From Debaryomyces hansenii CBS767 (lineage: Eukaryota > Ascomycota > Pichiomycetes > Serinales > Debaryomycetaceae): a stretch of 64,000 nucleotides of DNA. The position numbers were made by a program, and so were the translations under genes. Shown here piece by piece: positions 29,228 to 40,350 of the stretch (position 1 is the stretch's first letter; the number at the start of each line of letters is the position of its first letter). The notes under the pieces are model-generated. The model saw only the letters and a list, made by a program, of their open reading frames with translations, had not been told where the DNA came from and did no database searches. The DNA lies in the NCBI RefSeq assembly GCF_000006445.2, contig NC_006048.2:1984001-2048000 (forward strand), in the 5' to 3' direction.

Positions 29228-30413
29228 AATCGCAAGACGTTTTTCTGCAAGTTCATTGTTGGGGCCGTTTGCAGAGGTAATATAATGAATGCCTTCATTC
29301 TCATGCTTAAAAAACAAGCACAAAAGAAAGGTCAATAAAGTATGGTATAATCAAGGCTAGTTAGCCTATTCTGTCCTGATTCGGTTCACGTTAATATCAG
29401 GTTCATGTTAGGGTTTAGGTCTGATTATGTGAGGTCCTGCATGATTAATTGTATATACGTATGATTATTTGGTGGTATAAGGCATACAAGATAAATTGTG
29501 TACATATATTAAGGATAACAGCCTTGTTTCGTTATAGACATTCAACAGCATGATTTATGTATAATATACATTTGTATAGTTACACGATATTAAAACTAGA
29601 CATATTATCACTTAATTCCAATGCTACTGTAATATCACAGCAAGCCAACTTTCATATAAAATGCAAGTCTCCATACTATTCGTGGTTTTGGAAGTACTAT
29701 AATATACACAATTTCCTTGACTCGATTTGCGGTTATGGGTGATGCGGCTCGTGTCGCAAGATTATTGCAAATCGATTAAGCTTAATACAAACAGTCCTTT
29801 TACTCTTCTTCGAGCCATCAACCAAAGTAGTAATTCATGCAACTACTATTTTGTATTTGTATAATTGTGTGTTTATATAATTTATATAAGTGTATGTTAT
29901 AATTTTTTATATGTATGACATTTTTAATTTTCAGTGATTATTGTTGAATTAGCAAAAATATGACATATGAGAAAATCATTACTTTCCAAATACCTGTAGT
30001 GTAGGAAATGGGTTGAACAATGATAATTTACGTTGTACAGAATAATAAAACCAGAGCTATTCGATTGACTGCTATAGCATCCAACGGCTTGTTCACAAAG
30101 AGTTCGTTTTGAGTTTTTGTTGAATAGGTTTACAAAGAGATGAATTATGATAATAGAAGCAAAGCAATTAAGGCAAATGACAGATGAATGGCGATCAGAA
30201 ACTAAATCAAAGCGGTTTTTAATAAAACTCTCCATTACCAGTTCATTCTAATGTCCTTGGTCACTTAGTAGTTGTGAACACTCGATTACATAAGCAAAGA
30301 ATTCGCAAAGTGATATCAAAAAGAAGTCAAAATACCAGTTGTTTAACAGCTACATGTTTAGGTGTTGCCACGAAAGAGACTGCCAATAGTAACAGAATAT
30401 AAAGAGTGTCAGG
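29228..30413. other. Long intergenic region without a supported gene
   Basis: Almost 1.2 kb of AT-rich DNA between MAK31 and the small membrane-protein gene. Short frames on both strands have no family-like features. I cannot recognise a tRNA, snRNA or LTR; an unannotated noncoding RNA is possible but unsupported. Confidence 0.4.
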
Positions 30414-30875
30414 ATGCAAGGTAGTTATAAAAACAACGGTTTACCAAGGCCATATTATATGAAACCGTCCCTGAAATTTTCACCTTACAATCAGAGAGCA
30501 AGATCATTTTTCACTTCTCCAAGTCGAAAAGTGGTTGGATATACGATCCTATTAATATTATTTGGCACTTGTATGTATTGGATATCGCAAGATTTGAAGG
30601 AGTCGATGGAACAACCATCTTATGAAATTATTCAGCCGGACCTTGAATATAACAAGAACCTAGATGACATAGTTGGAATCGGAAATGCAGACAAGGAATC
30701 AGAAAACATTGGATTGGCCGGAAATCTTGCCCAGGGATCAAAGGGTGATATTGGTGTAGGAGTTGCGGAAGCTCCGAAAGGAGGCATGGCTAATGAAGCA
30801 CCAGTGGTTGGCAATGAGAATCCTGATGGTGTCAAGAAGCCAAAACAAGGTCTCAACGTAGAGGATAAATTATGA
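30414..30875 (+). CDS. Small type II membrane protein, unknown
   Basis: A 153-residue protein with a short basic cytosolic N-terminus, one membrane segment at about residues 39-56 (VVGYTILLILFGTCMYWI) and a Gly/Asn/Glu-rich luminal part. This type II layout with an aromatic YW border is typical of Golgi proteins. I do not recognise the family with confidence. Since IMG1 and BUD23 lie close by, an orthologue of the nearby S. cerevisiae Golgi protein YCR043C is a possibility, but that is inference from order only. Confidence 0.65.
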   Translation: MQGSYKNNGLPRPYYMKPSLKFSPYNQRARSFFTSPSRKVVGYTILLILFGTCMYWISQDLKESMEQPSYEIIQPDLEYNKNLDDIVGIGNADKESENIGLAGNLAQGSKGDIGVGVAEAPKGGMANEAPVVGNENPDGVKKPKQGLNVEDKL

Positions 30876-31199
30876 TCAACATTACTTCCTCGATAGTTTA
30901 AATAGAATTACACGTGTATATTAATTTTACGTCGCTACGTTTAGAGTTTTAGTAGATTGTGTCCAACAGGTTGTGGCTGCTAGAGTGATCTTCCCTATAT
31001 CCTGAAAATTTCTAAAGAAAGGTCAAAAAACAACAGGTTTTCTAGGAATATAAACCTCACTTTATCATTCACCAACAAGCAATGAAAAACCTCGTCAAGC
31101 TTGTGAATAAATATGTAGATCAAATTTGGTAGTTCTCCAGCTTCTATCACAAACTGGAGAAAAAAAAAATGTCGCGGTTTGACATAGCACAAAAAAGAA
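30876..31199. other. Intergenic between the membrane-protein gene and tRNA-Gln
   Basis: A 324-bp spacer. It contains one CACGTG-type box (ACACGTGT, about 30910-30917) near the end of the upstream gene, and the T-rich terminator of the minus-strand tRNA at its right end. Nothing else is recognised. Confidence 0.4.
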
Positions 31200-31271
31200 A
31201 GGTCCTGCTGGGAATCGAACCCAGGTCACCAGTATCAGAAACTAGTGTGATAACCACTACACTACAAGACC
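31200..31271 (-). tRNA. tRNA-Gln(CUG)
   Basis: A 72-nt tRNA on the minus strand. The acceptor arms GGTCTTG and CAGGACC pair, discriminator T. The anticodon arm is CTAGT-TTCTGAT-ACTGG, giving anticodon CTG. T-loop GTTCGATTC is standard. No intron; a run of T follows on the minus strand (31191-31199). Confidence 0.93.
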
Positions 31272-31381
31272 TGTTAGTACAGACTGTTAACATTATTATT
31301 TGACCTATAAGTTGAGTTTCATAGGTGTTCCACCTGTCTCCACAGACGTATCTCGACCTATGATTAGAAAGCTCATATCAT

Positions 31382-31875
31382 ATGTCGATATCGTCGTTCC
31401 ACCAGCGACCCCAGTATCAGTTACACGATGATAATACCCACTGCGGATCTTCCCTACAGTCTCTACGGAACATTTTCAGTTGGAGGAACTTTAATCTGGA
31501 GCCGGATCATTTCTCATCCCAATCGGTACCTCATCGCAACCGTATCAACCACCCCAGACTACGAACAACCCTGTTAAAGCCCTCGTATTGGCTACACCAC
31601 CCTGAAAACCAATATAGAAGGCCGCATACCCTCCAGATCGTCCATATTGTTCGTCCACTTTGTCTTGCGTTCTCTACTTCCATACGTCCTCTGCGTGGCC
31701 TCATGCACGATGGTTCCAGCCATGCTGCTCTTCGCTCTCATTTTTCTTTCCTAATGCTCGGCCTCCATGTGCCTACTCATCTTCCCTCCTACTTTCCTAC
31801 TTCTCTCTGTCATTCCCATTAGGCTCCTACTGTCTCTACATTTTCTCATGTCAAGTGTGCATATATTCCCGCTAG
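31382..31875. other. C/T-rich, GC-raised segment of unknown nature
   Basis: About 500 bp between tRNA-Gln and TEF3 that is more GC-rich than the surrounding intergenic DNA and strongly pyrimidine-biased on the plus strand. All three plus frames have long open runs, which compositional bias alone could cause. I see no domain or tRNA/snRNA signature in them. A decayed gene or a noncoding RNA transcribed from either strand are both possible. Confidence 0.35.
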
Positions 31876-31951
31876 TCATCAGCCTAAACTCTAACCCAAT
31901 CACGGTAGAACCGTTTAAAATCCTAACCGGGTAACTGAGAAATCCCAGCGT

Positions 31952-31989
31952 AAATGTCGGTATACACTTACATTTGCATACTGACATTT
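31952..31989. repeat. Hairpin-forming inverted repeat upstream of TEF3
   Basis: AAATGTCGGTAT (31952-31963) pairs with ATACTGACATTT (31978-31989) with a single G-U type mismatch and a 14-nt loop. It lies about 200 bp before the TEF3 start, at the end of the C/T-rich segment. Confidence 0.55.
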
Positions 31990-32186
31990 ACAGTCTCAAG
32001 ATAAGTCAAAAACGAGGTAGATGGAACAGAAACAACAAAAAGCATTTCTGTTGCGCCGCACCAAATTTTTTGTGCAGCGAAGAGATTCCGTTATGTGAAA
32101 ATTTTTTTTAGTTGGCCACTAATATATTTAATAAGAATTCTGAAGAATTTTTTTTATTCTTTTCTTGTTCTAACTAACATTGGAAA

Positions 32187-35100
32187 ATGTCTGCTGCCAG
32201 TGAATCTAAATACTCTGCTGAAGTGCTTTCCGAATTATTAAGCAAACTTCAAGTTGCTGATAATAAGGAAGAAGCTGCTGCTAATGTTGCTTCTTTCTTG
32301 AATTCGTCGATTGTCGAACATGATGTTCCAGAACAATTCTTCCAAGATTTGAAGAAACAAATTGGTAACAAGAAAGATGACAAGATCAGCATTGCTGCTT
32401 TGTCTGCTTACCAACACATTGCTTCATCCAACGCATTATCACCATCTGTTGAACCATACGTTGTCAATTTGGTTACTGATGTTTCTGCTAAGGCTGGTGA
32501 CAAGAACAAGGACGTTCAAGCTGCTGCCTCAGATGCTTTGTTCGCCATCGCTCAAGCTGTTACCCCAACTGCTGTCAAGGCTTTATTACCAGCCTTATTG
32601 GACAGCTTGGTTAACACCAACAAGTGGACTGAAAAGATTGCCATTTTAAGATCTCTCTCCCAATTGGTTGACACCGCTAAGGCCCAAGTTGCTTTAAGAA
32701 TGCCGGAATTAATTCCAGTCTTATCTGAAGCTATGTGGGATACCAAGAAGGAAGTCAAGGAAGCTGCTACCAACACCATGACCAAGTCCACCGAAACCAT
32801 TGATAACAAGGATATCGAAAAGTTTATTCCAAAGTTGATCGAATGTATTGCCAAGCCAACTGAAGTTCCAGAAACCGTCCACATCTTGGGTTCCACCACC
32901 TTCGTTTCCGAAGTTACCATGGCTACTTTATCCATCATGGCCCCATTATTGTCTAGAGGTTTAGCTGAACGTGATACCGCTATCAAGCGTAAGGCTGCTG
33001 TCATTGTTGATAACATGTGTAAATTAGTCGATGATCCACAAGTTGTTGCTCCATTCATGGATAAATTATTACCAGCTTTAAAGTCTAACTTCTCCACCAT
33101 GGCTGACCCAGAAGCCCGTGAAGTTACTAACAGAGCTTTGAGCACCTTAAGAAGAGTTGGTGATATCAAGGAAGATGACGTTATTCCAGAAGTCTCCACC
33201 GCCGGTGATATTCCAGTTACCTTAGGTGTCTTCCAAGAATTATTGAAGGGTAAGAACATTGCTTCAAGATTTGACCCAGCCTTGAACTATATTGCTGCCA
33301 TTGCTGGTGACTTGATCGATGAAAGAGCCATCAACCCAGACACCTGGATCCAAAACTTATTGCCATTTGCTACTATTTTCTTACACGAAAATGAAGCTAA
33401 GGAAATCATTGAAGAATTCAGAAAGAGAGCTATTGACAACATTCCAGCTCCACCATCATTCGAAGATGAAGAAGATGAAGGTGAAGACTTATGTAACTGT
33501 GAGTTCTCGTTAGCTTATGGTGCTAAGATCTTGTTGAACAAGACTCAATTCAGATTAAAGAGAAACAGAAGATATGGTTTATGTGGTCCAAATGGTGCTG
33601 GTAAGTCTACCTTGATGAGAGCTATTGCTAACGGTCAAGTCGAGGGTTTCCCAACCCAAGAAGAATGTAAGACTGTTTACGTCGAACACGATATCGATGG
33701 TACTCACGCTGACACCACCGTTGCCCAATTCGTTCTTGAAGATGGTGAAGTCGGTTTAACCGAAGAAGTTGTTAAAGCCAAATTAACCGAATTCAACTTC
33801 TCTGACGAAATGATCGCCATGCCAATTCAATCCTTATCTGGTGGTTGGAAGATGAAGTTAGCTTTAGCCAGAGCTGTCTTAAAGAACGCTGATATCTTAT
33901 TATTGGATGAACCAACTAACCATTTGGATACCGTTAACGTTGCTTGGTTAGTCAACTACTTACAAACATGTGGTATTACTTCTATCATTGTTTCTCACGA
34001 TTCCGGTTTCTTAGATAATGTTACTCAATACATTATCCACTACGAAGGTTTCAAGTTAAGAAAGTACAAGGGTAACTTATCCGAATTCGTCAAGAAGTGT
34101 CCATCCGCTCAATCTTACTACGAATTAGGTGCCTCTGACTTAGAATTCAGCTTCCCAGAACCAGGTTTCTTAGAAGGTGTTAAGACTAAGCAAAAGGCTA
34201 TTGTCAAGGTTTCCAACATGACTTTCCAATACCCAGGTACCAACAAACCTCAAATTAGAGATATTAATTTCCAATGTTCTTTATCTTCTAGAATTGCCGT
34301 TATTGGTCCAAATGGTGCTGGTAAATCTACCTTGATTAACGTCTTAACTGGTGAATTATTACCAACTGAAGGTGAAGTTTACGTCCATGAAAACTGTCGT
34401 ATTGCTTACATTAAACAACACGCTTTCGCCCATATTGATAACCATTTAGACAAGACTCCATCTGAATATATCCAATGGAGATTCCAAACTGGTGAAGATA
34501 GAGAAACTATGGACAGAGCCTCCAGACAAATCAACGAAGATGATGAAACTTCTATGAACAAGATCTTCAAGATTGAAGGTACTCCAAGAAGAATCGCTGG
34601 TATCCACGCCAGAAGAAAGTTCAAGAACTCTTACGAGTATGAATGTTCTTGGATGTTGGGTGAAAACATCGGTATGAAGAACGAAAGATGGGTCCCAATG
34701 ATGTCTGTTGATAACGCTTGGTTACCAAGAGGTGAAATCATGGAAACTCACTCCAAGTTAGTCGCCGAAGTCGATATGAAGGAAGCTTTAGCCTCTGGTC
34801 AATTCAGACCATTAACCAGAAAAGAAATCGAAGAGCACTGTGCTATGTTGGGTTTGGAAACTGAATTAGTTTCTCACTCCAGAATCAGAGGTTTATCTGG
34901 TGGTCAAAAGGTTAAGTTAGTCTTAGCTGCTTGTACATGGCAAAGACCTCATTTAATCGTCTTAGATGAACCAACTAACTATTTGGATCGTGACTCCTTA
35001 GGTGCTTTATCCAAGGCTTTGAAGGCTTTCGCTGGTGGTATTGTTATCATTACTCATTCTGCTGAATTCACCAAGGACATTACTGAAGAAGTGTGGGCTG

Positions 35101-35339
35101 TCGTAGACGGTGTGATGACTCCATCCGGTCACAACTGGGTTCAAGGTCAAGGTGCAGGTCCAAGACTTGAAAAGAAGGAAGACGAAGAAGACAAATTCGA
35201 TGCTATGGGTAATAAGATTGCTGCTGCTAAGAAGAAGACTAAGTTATCTTCTGCTGAATTAAGAAAGAAGAAGAAGGAAAGAATGAAGAAGAAGAAGGAA
35301 TTAGGTGATGCCTACGTTTCTGAAGAAGAAGATTTCTAA
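32187..35339 (+). CDS. TEF3: Translation elongation factor 3 (eEF3)
   Basis: A 1050-residue fungal eEF3. N-terminal HEAT repeats (to about 320), then two ABC cassettes: Walker [10 protein letters not shown] near residues 467 and 707, signatures LSGGW (about 551) and LSGGQ (about 903), Walker [11 protein letters not shown] (about 572) and [10 protein letters not shown] (about 925). A chromodomain-like insert sits in the second cassette ([11 protein letters not shown] region) and a Lys-rich tail ends the protein. eEF3 binds the ribosome and drives E-site tRNA release. The codon bias is extreme (heavy use of GGT, AAG, GCT, TTA/TTG), unlike the neighbours, as expected for one of the most expressed proteins; this bias also leaves long spurious frames on the opposite strand. 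Confidence 0.98.
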   Translation: MSAASESKYSAEVLSELLSKLQVADNKEEAAANVASFLNSSIVEHDVPEQFFQDLKKQIGNKKDDKISIAALSAYQHIASSNALSPSVEPYVVNLVTDVSAKAGDKNKDVQAAASDALFAIAQAVTPTAVKALLPALLDSLVNTNKWTEKIAILRSLSQLVDTAKAQVALRMPELIPVLSEAMWDTKKEVKEAATNTMTKSTETIDNKDIEKFIPKLIECIAKPTEVPETVHILGSTTFVSEVTMATLSIMAPLLSRGLAERDTAIKRKAAVIVDNMCKLVDDPQVVAPFMDKLLPALKSNFSTMADPEAREVTNRALSTLRRVGDIKEDDVIPEVSTAGDIPVTLGVFQELLKGKNIASRFDPALNYIAAIAGDLIDERAINPDTWIQNLLPFATIFLHENEAKEIIEEFRKRAIDNIPAPPSFEDEEDEGEDLCNCEFSLAYGAKILLNKTQFRLKRNRRYGLCGPNGAGKSTLMRAIANGQVEGFPTQEECKTVYVEHDIDGTHADTTVAQFVLEDGEVGLTEEVVKAKLTEFNFSDEMIAMPIQSLSGGWKMKLALARAVLKNADILLLDEPTNHLDTVNVAWLVNYLQTCGITSIIVSHDSGFLDNVTQYIIHYEGFKLRKYKGNLSEFVKKCPSAQSYYELGASDLEFSFPEPGFLEGVKTKQKAIVKVSNMTFQYPGTNKPQIRDINFQCSLSSRIAVIGPNGAGKSTLINVLTGELLPTEGEVYVHENCRIAYIKQHAFAHIDNHLDKTPSEYIQWRFQTGEDRETMDRASRQINEDDETSMNKIFKIEGTPRRIAGIHARRKFKNSYEYECSWMLGENIGMKNERWVPMMSVDNAWLPRGEIMETHSKLVAEVDMKEALASGQFRPLTRKEIEEHCAMLGLETELVSHSRIRGLSGGQKVKLVLAACTWQRPHLIVLDEPTNYLDRDSLGALSKALKAFAGGIVIITHSAEFTKDITEEVWAVVDGVMTPSGHNWVQGQGAGPRLEKKEDEEDKFDAMGNKIAAAKKKTKLSSAELRKKKKERMKKKKELGDAYVSEEEDF

Positions 35340-35596
35340 GTTATTTCCAATGGTTTTAGCTTGGTTTTTTTGTAGTCTTTAGTTTTCTTTTCTTTTTATA
35401 CATATACGTGAATTTTTCTGAATTATTCCAGTAAATTTTAATTTAGTCTAATTGTTTATTTCTATATTAATAGATATTTATTTAAAAAAGAATTGATGTA
35501 GGTCGGTGTAATTTTGAACGTCCACAAGCATATTTTGCGGCCATTTTGGAAATATTTCATTAATGACTTTTTGAGAAGAACCACATAAACTAAATT

Positions 35597-38072
35597 ATGT
35601 TGCAATATACCTGGGAATATGTATTCTTCCTTGCAATTAGTTTAGTAGTATGTGGAATGCCAACGGAGAATAAGCGTGTAAAAAACTTTGGAATTGAATT
35701 GGACAGAACAGTATCGGAGCGGTTACAGACGTATATAGATAGTCCGCTAACATTACTGAATTATGATGCGAGCCTTCAGAAGGAACAATACCTTTGGAAT
35801 TTGTCGTATGCTCCGTACAAAACCCAATGTCCATCATTCCTGCTAGTACGGACAGCAAATCAAGTAAGATAACTTTAATATGTTACTCATGGAGGAAGCT
35901 CAATACTAACAGGATTAGGAATTATGCGAAGAAGAAGAGAGGTACATGAGACAAAGGAAAAAATTGACAGATGTAGCTTTAAGAGATCTATTGTCACGAA
36001 ATAAAATACCAGACTTTGATTATCAATCGTTTTTAGCAAATTCAACAAAATGCATTACTATAGCCCTTGCTATTTCGGGAGGTGGATACAGATCAATGTT
36101 GACCGGAGCAGGTGTCATGGCTGCTTATGATGCCCGAACATCAAACTCTACAGAAGACGGTAAATTGGGAGGGCTTTTGCAAGCTTTATCGTATATTGGT
36201 GGAATATCTGGAGGTTCATGGCTAGTCATGAGCAACTTAATAAACGACTTTAAACCAATAAACGAACTACGAAACGATCCTAGTTCATGGGCTTTACAAG
36301 ACCAGCTTTTGGCTGGTATACCCAATTTTGATCCTACGGCTATACAAAATGCAATATCAGAGATACCCACCAGCAACCAAACTAATCCAAATTCTTCAAC
36401 CAAACAAAAGGATAAATGGCCCGCCTTCATGAAAACTATTATAGAATGGTTTGATTCTGGGAAAGGTACTTCAGGAAGCACTGAACTTCAACTGCAGGTA
36501 TTGTCAAAAATGAAAAGAGAAGTAAAGACTGTAAACAAAAGTTCAACAGTAAGTGAATTCTTTAAATCTTTGTTCTTTAAAGCACCAGACCCGAAGGCAT
36601 CAAAAAACAATCAAGAACTGTTTAAATTGGGAGGATTAGCAACATGGAAGGAAGTTTTTAGCTACTATAAAGAATTGAATATCGAAGTACGGGCAAAGCG
36701 CATAGCAGGCTATCACTTATCTTTTACTGACTATTGGGGTAGGGTGCTAGCCCGTAGAATTTTTCCCAACTCTGCAAGAAGTCCAGGTGCCACTGTAACA
36801 GCAAGTACACTTATGCCTTCATTTCAAAAAAATGAACAGCCTTTCCCAATAATATGTGCTGTTGAAAAGGTACCGACAAAAGATATGACCTGTAAGGATT
36901 CACACTTATTTGAGTTCACACCGTACGAATTTGGATCTTGGGACTCATACTTAAATGCATTCGTGCCGATGAAATATCTCGGATCTTCGTTATTTGGAGG
37001 GAAATCTACGATTCGGACTCAGAATCCAAATATATCAATATGTGTTTCAGGGTTCGACAATATTGGCTTTATCACCGGGACTTCATCTTGCTTATTCAGT
37101 CACATATTCGTCTACGTGTATCAATTCCTTTTAGGACTAAATCTGGAAGCATCCACAGCTATAAATACTATACTTAAATCGTTTGGATTAAGTTCCGATT
37201 TTAAATCATTCGAGTTTCCTCTGCATCATCCTGACTATGCATCCTTTTCACCGAATCCATTTTATGGATACAACCATTCTCAAACTAGTCAAGAAGAAAT
37301 TTCAAAAAGTAAAGCCATCTATCTTGTAGATGGTGGAGACGATGGCCAAAATATACCTTTTCAGCCGTTCTTACAGAGTGCAAGGGAAGTGGATGTCATA
37401 CTATCGTTCGACATGACTTCAGATTTATTTAACTACCCAAATGGAACAACTTTGGTGAAATCCTCCGAAAGGTTTCATAATAGACACACCAGTTTCTCTC
37501 TCCCAACATTTAGCTTAAGCTCAAGTATACCAAACAATTTTTCGTCCGAAAGTGTGGGTCGTGGTGTACGTTACAACGACACCAAAACGAAAAAATTGAC
37601 AACTACCGAAAGCAGATCTGTTTTCCCTAAAGTACCTGATACTCAGACCATGTTGAAATTAAATTTAAACAATAAACCTGTATTTTTTGGTTGCAATCTC
37701 TCTAAAGATTATCCTAAAATGAGAACCGTTGAACATAGAGACCCAAACCAAACATTCACTCATTCATCCACACACAACCACTACCTACCACCCCTTATTA
37801 TTTACACAGCAAATTCAAATTATTCTTTTCCGTCAAATACATCGACATTCAAGCTAAGCTATACTCCTGAAGAAGCATCTGGAATGATCGAAAATGGTTA
37901 TAATTTAGCCACGTACATGAACTCCACACAATATTCAATTTGTATTGGATGCGCCATTTTAAAACGACAATTCGATCAAATAGAACTTGGGCTTAATACT
38001 TTATACCAAGATAACTTTAAAGTACCCGCAGCATGTCAAGAATGCTTTGATCTGTTTTGTTGGAGTGAATAG
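35597..38072 (+). CDS. Secreted phospholipase B (lysophospholipase), two exons
   Basis: Two exons, 35597-35863 and 35919-38072, give an 806-residue protein. Exon 1 supplies a signal peptide (about residues 1-20) and the YAPYKTQCPSF segment typical of fungal PLB. Exon 2 carries the SGGGYRSM oxyanion motif (about 142-149), the nucleophile motif GISGGSW (Ser about 186) and the catalytic Asp in LVDGGDDGQNIPF. The end, CQECFDLFCWSE, matches the Cys-rich PLB terminus; no GPI tail is visible, so it is probably secreted. The enzyme releases fatty acids from phospho- and lysophospholipids. At 806 residues it is longer than most PLBs because of an insert of about 80-100 residues after the nucleophile. 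It may serve in phosphate or fatty-acid scavenging; which PLB paralogue is unclear. Confidence 0.87.
35864..35918 (+). other. Spliceosomal intron in the phospholipase B gene (55 nt)
   Basis: Begins GTAAGA, contains TACTAAC at 35904-35910 and ends at TAG (35916-35918). It is phase 0 and removes in-frame stops that would separate the signal peptide from the catalytic domain. The branch A is 9 nt from the 3' splice site, the same as in the IMG1 intron. Confidence 0.88.
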
Positions 38073-38281
38073 CGATTTTGCTTTAGATAAGAAATATTTT
38101 AATCACCTGCTCGATTTTATCAATATTTTTTTTTTCGTCATATAATCAAACAATAGAAAACTGAAAAATTAGTATATCGTTCAAAAACTTGTTAATATTA
38201 GAGAACTAACGACTTGATGGGATCGTTATAGTCGTAGGTCCATAATAACATACAGAATTGTCATTGTAATATACTTTTACT

Positions 38282-40027
38282 ATGAATAGTCTGCATTATC
38301 AGGTGCTGACAAGTATAGAAGATGTGTGGACCATAATTAATTCATTGTACATGATCTACTGTACCTCATTACTTCCGTTGGCTATGATTGGTATAGCACT
38401 TTTCTATTCAGGCTTGACGCAACGGAGATCGTCTTTGACTATGCTTGCCCTCCCGGTATTCCTCACACCGTTTATATTGATAGAGTGGTTTATTTGGGGG
38501 TATTCATTGTGTTATTCCAGTTCTTCCAATCATTTCATAGGTGACTTGAATTTTGCAGTTTTACGTCATATGAGAGATTCAGTTACAAACAATTATAACA
38601 CACCTAGGGGTGAAATATGGCTGATAAATCATTTTTTGTTTAATGGGTTTATGAAGGTTATATGCGTGTGCTTGACGTTTCCAGGGTGTATTGCTGAAAG
38701 AGGAAGAATACTACCTATGGTTGTTTTCCTATTCTTTTGGTCGGTCATTATATACAATCCCGTAACATATTGGTTTTGGAATAGAGAAGGGTGGTTGTCC
38801 GTTGAATTAAATAGCCTTCCAGTATTGGATTTTGCTGGTGGTAATTGTGTGCATATTGTTAGTGGGTTTACGGCCTTAGCATATTCTTACATTTTAGGGC
38901 CAAGAAACCCAAAAATTCTTTATGATTATCGAAGCACTAACACAGGCTATATTATCATAGGAACATTTTTCATGATATGCGGCTGGTGTGGGTTCGTTGC
39001 TGGGTGCGATTACAAGTTCACAATTGAATGTTTATACATTATCTTGAATGTACTCTTATGTGCATCAACAAGCGGAATAATCTGGATGCTCATTGATTAT
39101 TACTTTTCCGCAATTCCATTAGAAGGTGCACCTATAGAAAGTGCTCTTTCAAATCATAGGGATAAGATCCATGTCTTACGAATATCATCAACAAATATTA
39201 GAACAATTCCATCTGTTACTGGTGCTTCAATAAACCAACATTACCACGATACGAAATCCAACTTTGTTCAACGTAGAAAGATATCGATTATATCGTTTTC
39301 ATCGGGTATTGTGACAGGGTTAGCGGTGATAACACCTGGAGGAGGATACGTTTCTTCTCCCACAGATTTCTGGAAGAGTTTTGTATTCGGAGTACTTGGT
39401 GGAATAATCGTTAATTTGTCTACAAGACTTAAATATTTTGTTCAGATTGATGACGCCTTAGATATTTTTGCTATTCATGGAGTGGCAGGTATACTCGGGT
39501 CATTGCTTACAGGAATATTTGCAAACCAAAGGTATAATTCAAAAGGTGGCTGGGTGAAGGGTCATTGGATCCAATTAGGATATCAGTTATTAGGGTGTAC
39601 GGTTACGGCAGCATACGTCTTTGTTTTGAGTTGCGTATTTTTATATTGCATTGATCTTATACCGGGTTTACATTTAAGAATGGATAAGACCTTTAACCAA
39701 CGAATGAGGGAAGAGAGAGAAAGAGTACAAGCAGAATCTACGGAATCACCCACCAGTGTAGACATAGAGGAGCAATTCGTACCCCATAATACGAATGAGA
39801 TTACTTATCTGGAGAAACTTGAATTATTGGGTACAGACTGTTATGAATTTAATGGGGAATATTTTATGGATTTTATGGAATTTATAAAAGTTATACGACC
39901 TCAGGACTATCCATTTGATCAGTTTACAGAGGAGACAGAAACTCAGTATGATAGTGTTAATGCTATAGGTTCTGATTATCAGTTACACCCCGAAGGAGTA
40001 AACCACCTTGCAAGAAAAGGTGAATGA
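38282..40027 (+). CDS. Divergent ammonium transporter (MEP/AMT family)
   Basis: A 581-residue, roughly 11-segment plasma-membrane protein of the Mep/Amt family. Seen: the LFYSGL segment near 40-45, CIAERGRI near 136-143, the signature DFAGGNCVHIVSG (pore Asp183 and His191) and DDALDIFAIHGVAG with the second pore His399. The first pore His is kept, as in Mep2 rather than Mep1/3. Unusual: the conserved GFNAG motif reads GFVAG (Val239), and a polar loop (about residues 283-331) is inserted between two membrane segments where the family normally has only a short turn. The C-terminus is long and acidic. A single GATAAG site lies about 190 bp upstream. Probably an ammonium importer or a sensor-like paralogue. 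Confidence 0.85.
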   Translation: MNSLHYQVLTSIEDVWTIINSLYMIYCTSLLPLAMIGIALFYSGLTQRRSSLTMLALPVFLTPFILIEWFIWGYSLCYSSSSNHFIGDLNFAVLRHMRDSVTNNYNTPRGEIWLINHFLFNGFMKVICVCLTFPGCIAERGRILPMVVFLFFWSVIIYNPVTYWFWNREGWLSVELNSLPVLDFAGGNCVHIVSGFTALAYSYILGPRNPKILYDYRSTNTGYIIIGTFFMICGWCGFVAGCDYKFTIECLYIILNVLLCASTSGIIWMLIDYYFSAIPLEGAPIESALSNHRDKIHVLRISSTNIRTIPSVTGASINQHYHDTKSNFVQRRKISIISFSSGIVTGLAVITPGGGYVSSPTDFWKSFVFGVLGGIIVNLSTRLKYFVQIDDALDIFAIHGVAGILGSLLTGIFANQRYNSKGGWVKGHWIQLGYQLLGCTVTAAYVFVLSCVFLYCIDLIPGLHLRMDKTFNQRMREERERVQAESTESPTSVDIEEQFVPHNTNEITYLEKLELLGTDCYEFNGEYFMDFMEFIKVIRPQDYPFDQFTEETETQYDSVNAIGSDYQLHPEGVNHLARKGE

Positions 40028-40350
40028 GATGATTAGTCGTTGGAAGTTTATGAGCTAACAAGTCTAATTAGTATCTAGGCTTGCTGATTTAAGGCATTAA
40101 AGCATCATTTTCATATTATGTGTATATGACATGTATTTCACGAGGCGTTCTTGATTGGTTTCTATTTATTTTATAGTTCATTTAGTTGTGAATATACTAC
40201 ATATATATTGGCAGAGATAATTCTCATAATACTAGTAACGGAATATTAAACATTATCTATAGCTTCTATTTTATGTTGAAATAAATAAAAGGGTAACAGC
40301 TTTCAAACTGGTAATACGTAGGAATTCGATCAACGTTGTTTCCTTGTAAC
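40028..40350. terminator. Convergent 3' region between the MEP-like gene and YMC1
   Basis: A 323-bp AT-rich spacer between two convergent genes, holding both 3' ends and poly(A) signals (TATATA-rich around 40190-40210). No gene is evident. Confidence 0.35.

Noticed and set aside
28915..29304. 129-residue frame antisense to MAK31
   Set aside because: It is the shadow of the LSm gene, which has clear Sm motifs on the plus strand.
29924..30235. 103-residue minus-strand frame in the MAK31 downstream gap
   Set aside because: Low-complexity, AT-driven composition and no family features; no supporting context.
31382..31822. 146-residue frame in the C/T-rich segment
   Set aside because: Its length is explained by pyrimidine bias, all three frames are similarly open, and the sequence has no recognisable fold or family motif.
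32552..33259. Long 235-residue frame antisense to TEF3
   Set aside because: It arises from the extreme codon bias of eEF3 on the opposite strand and has no domain-like features.
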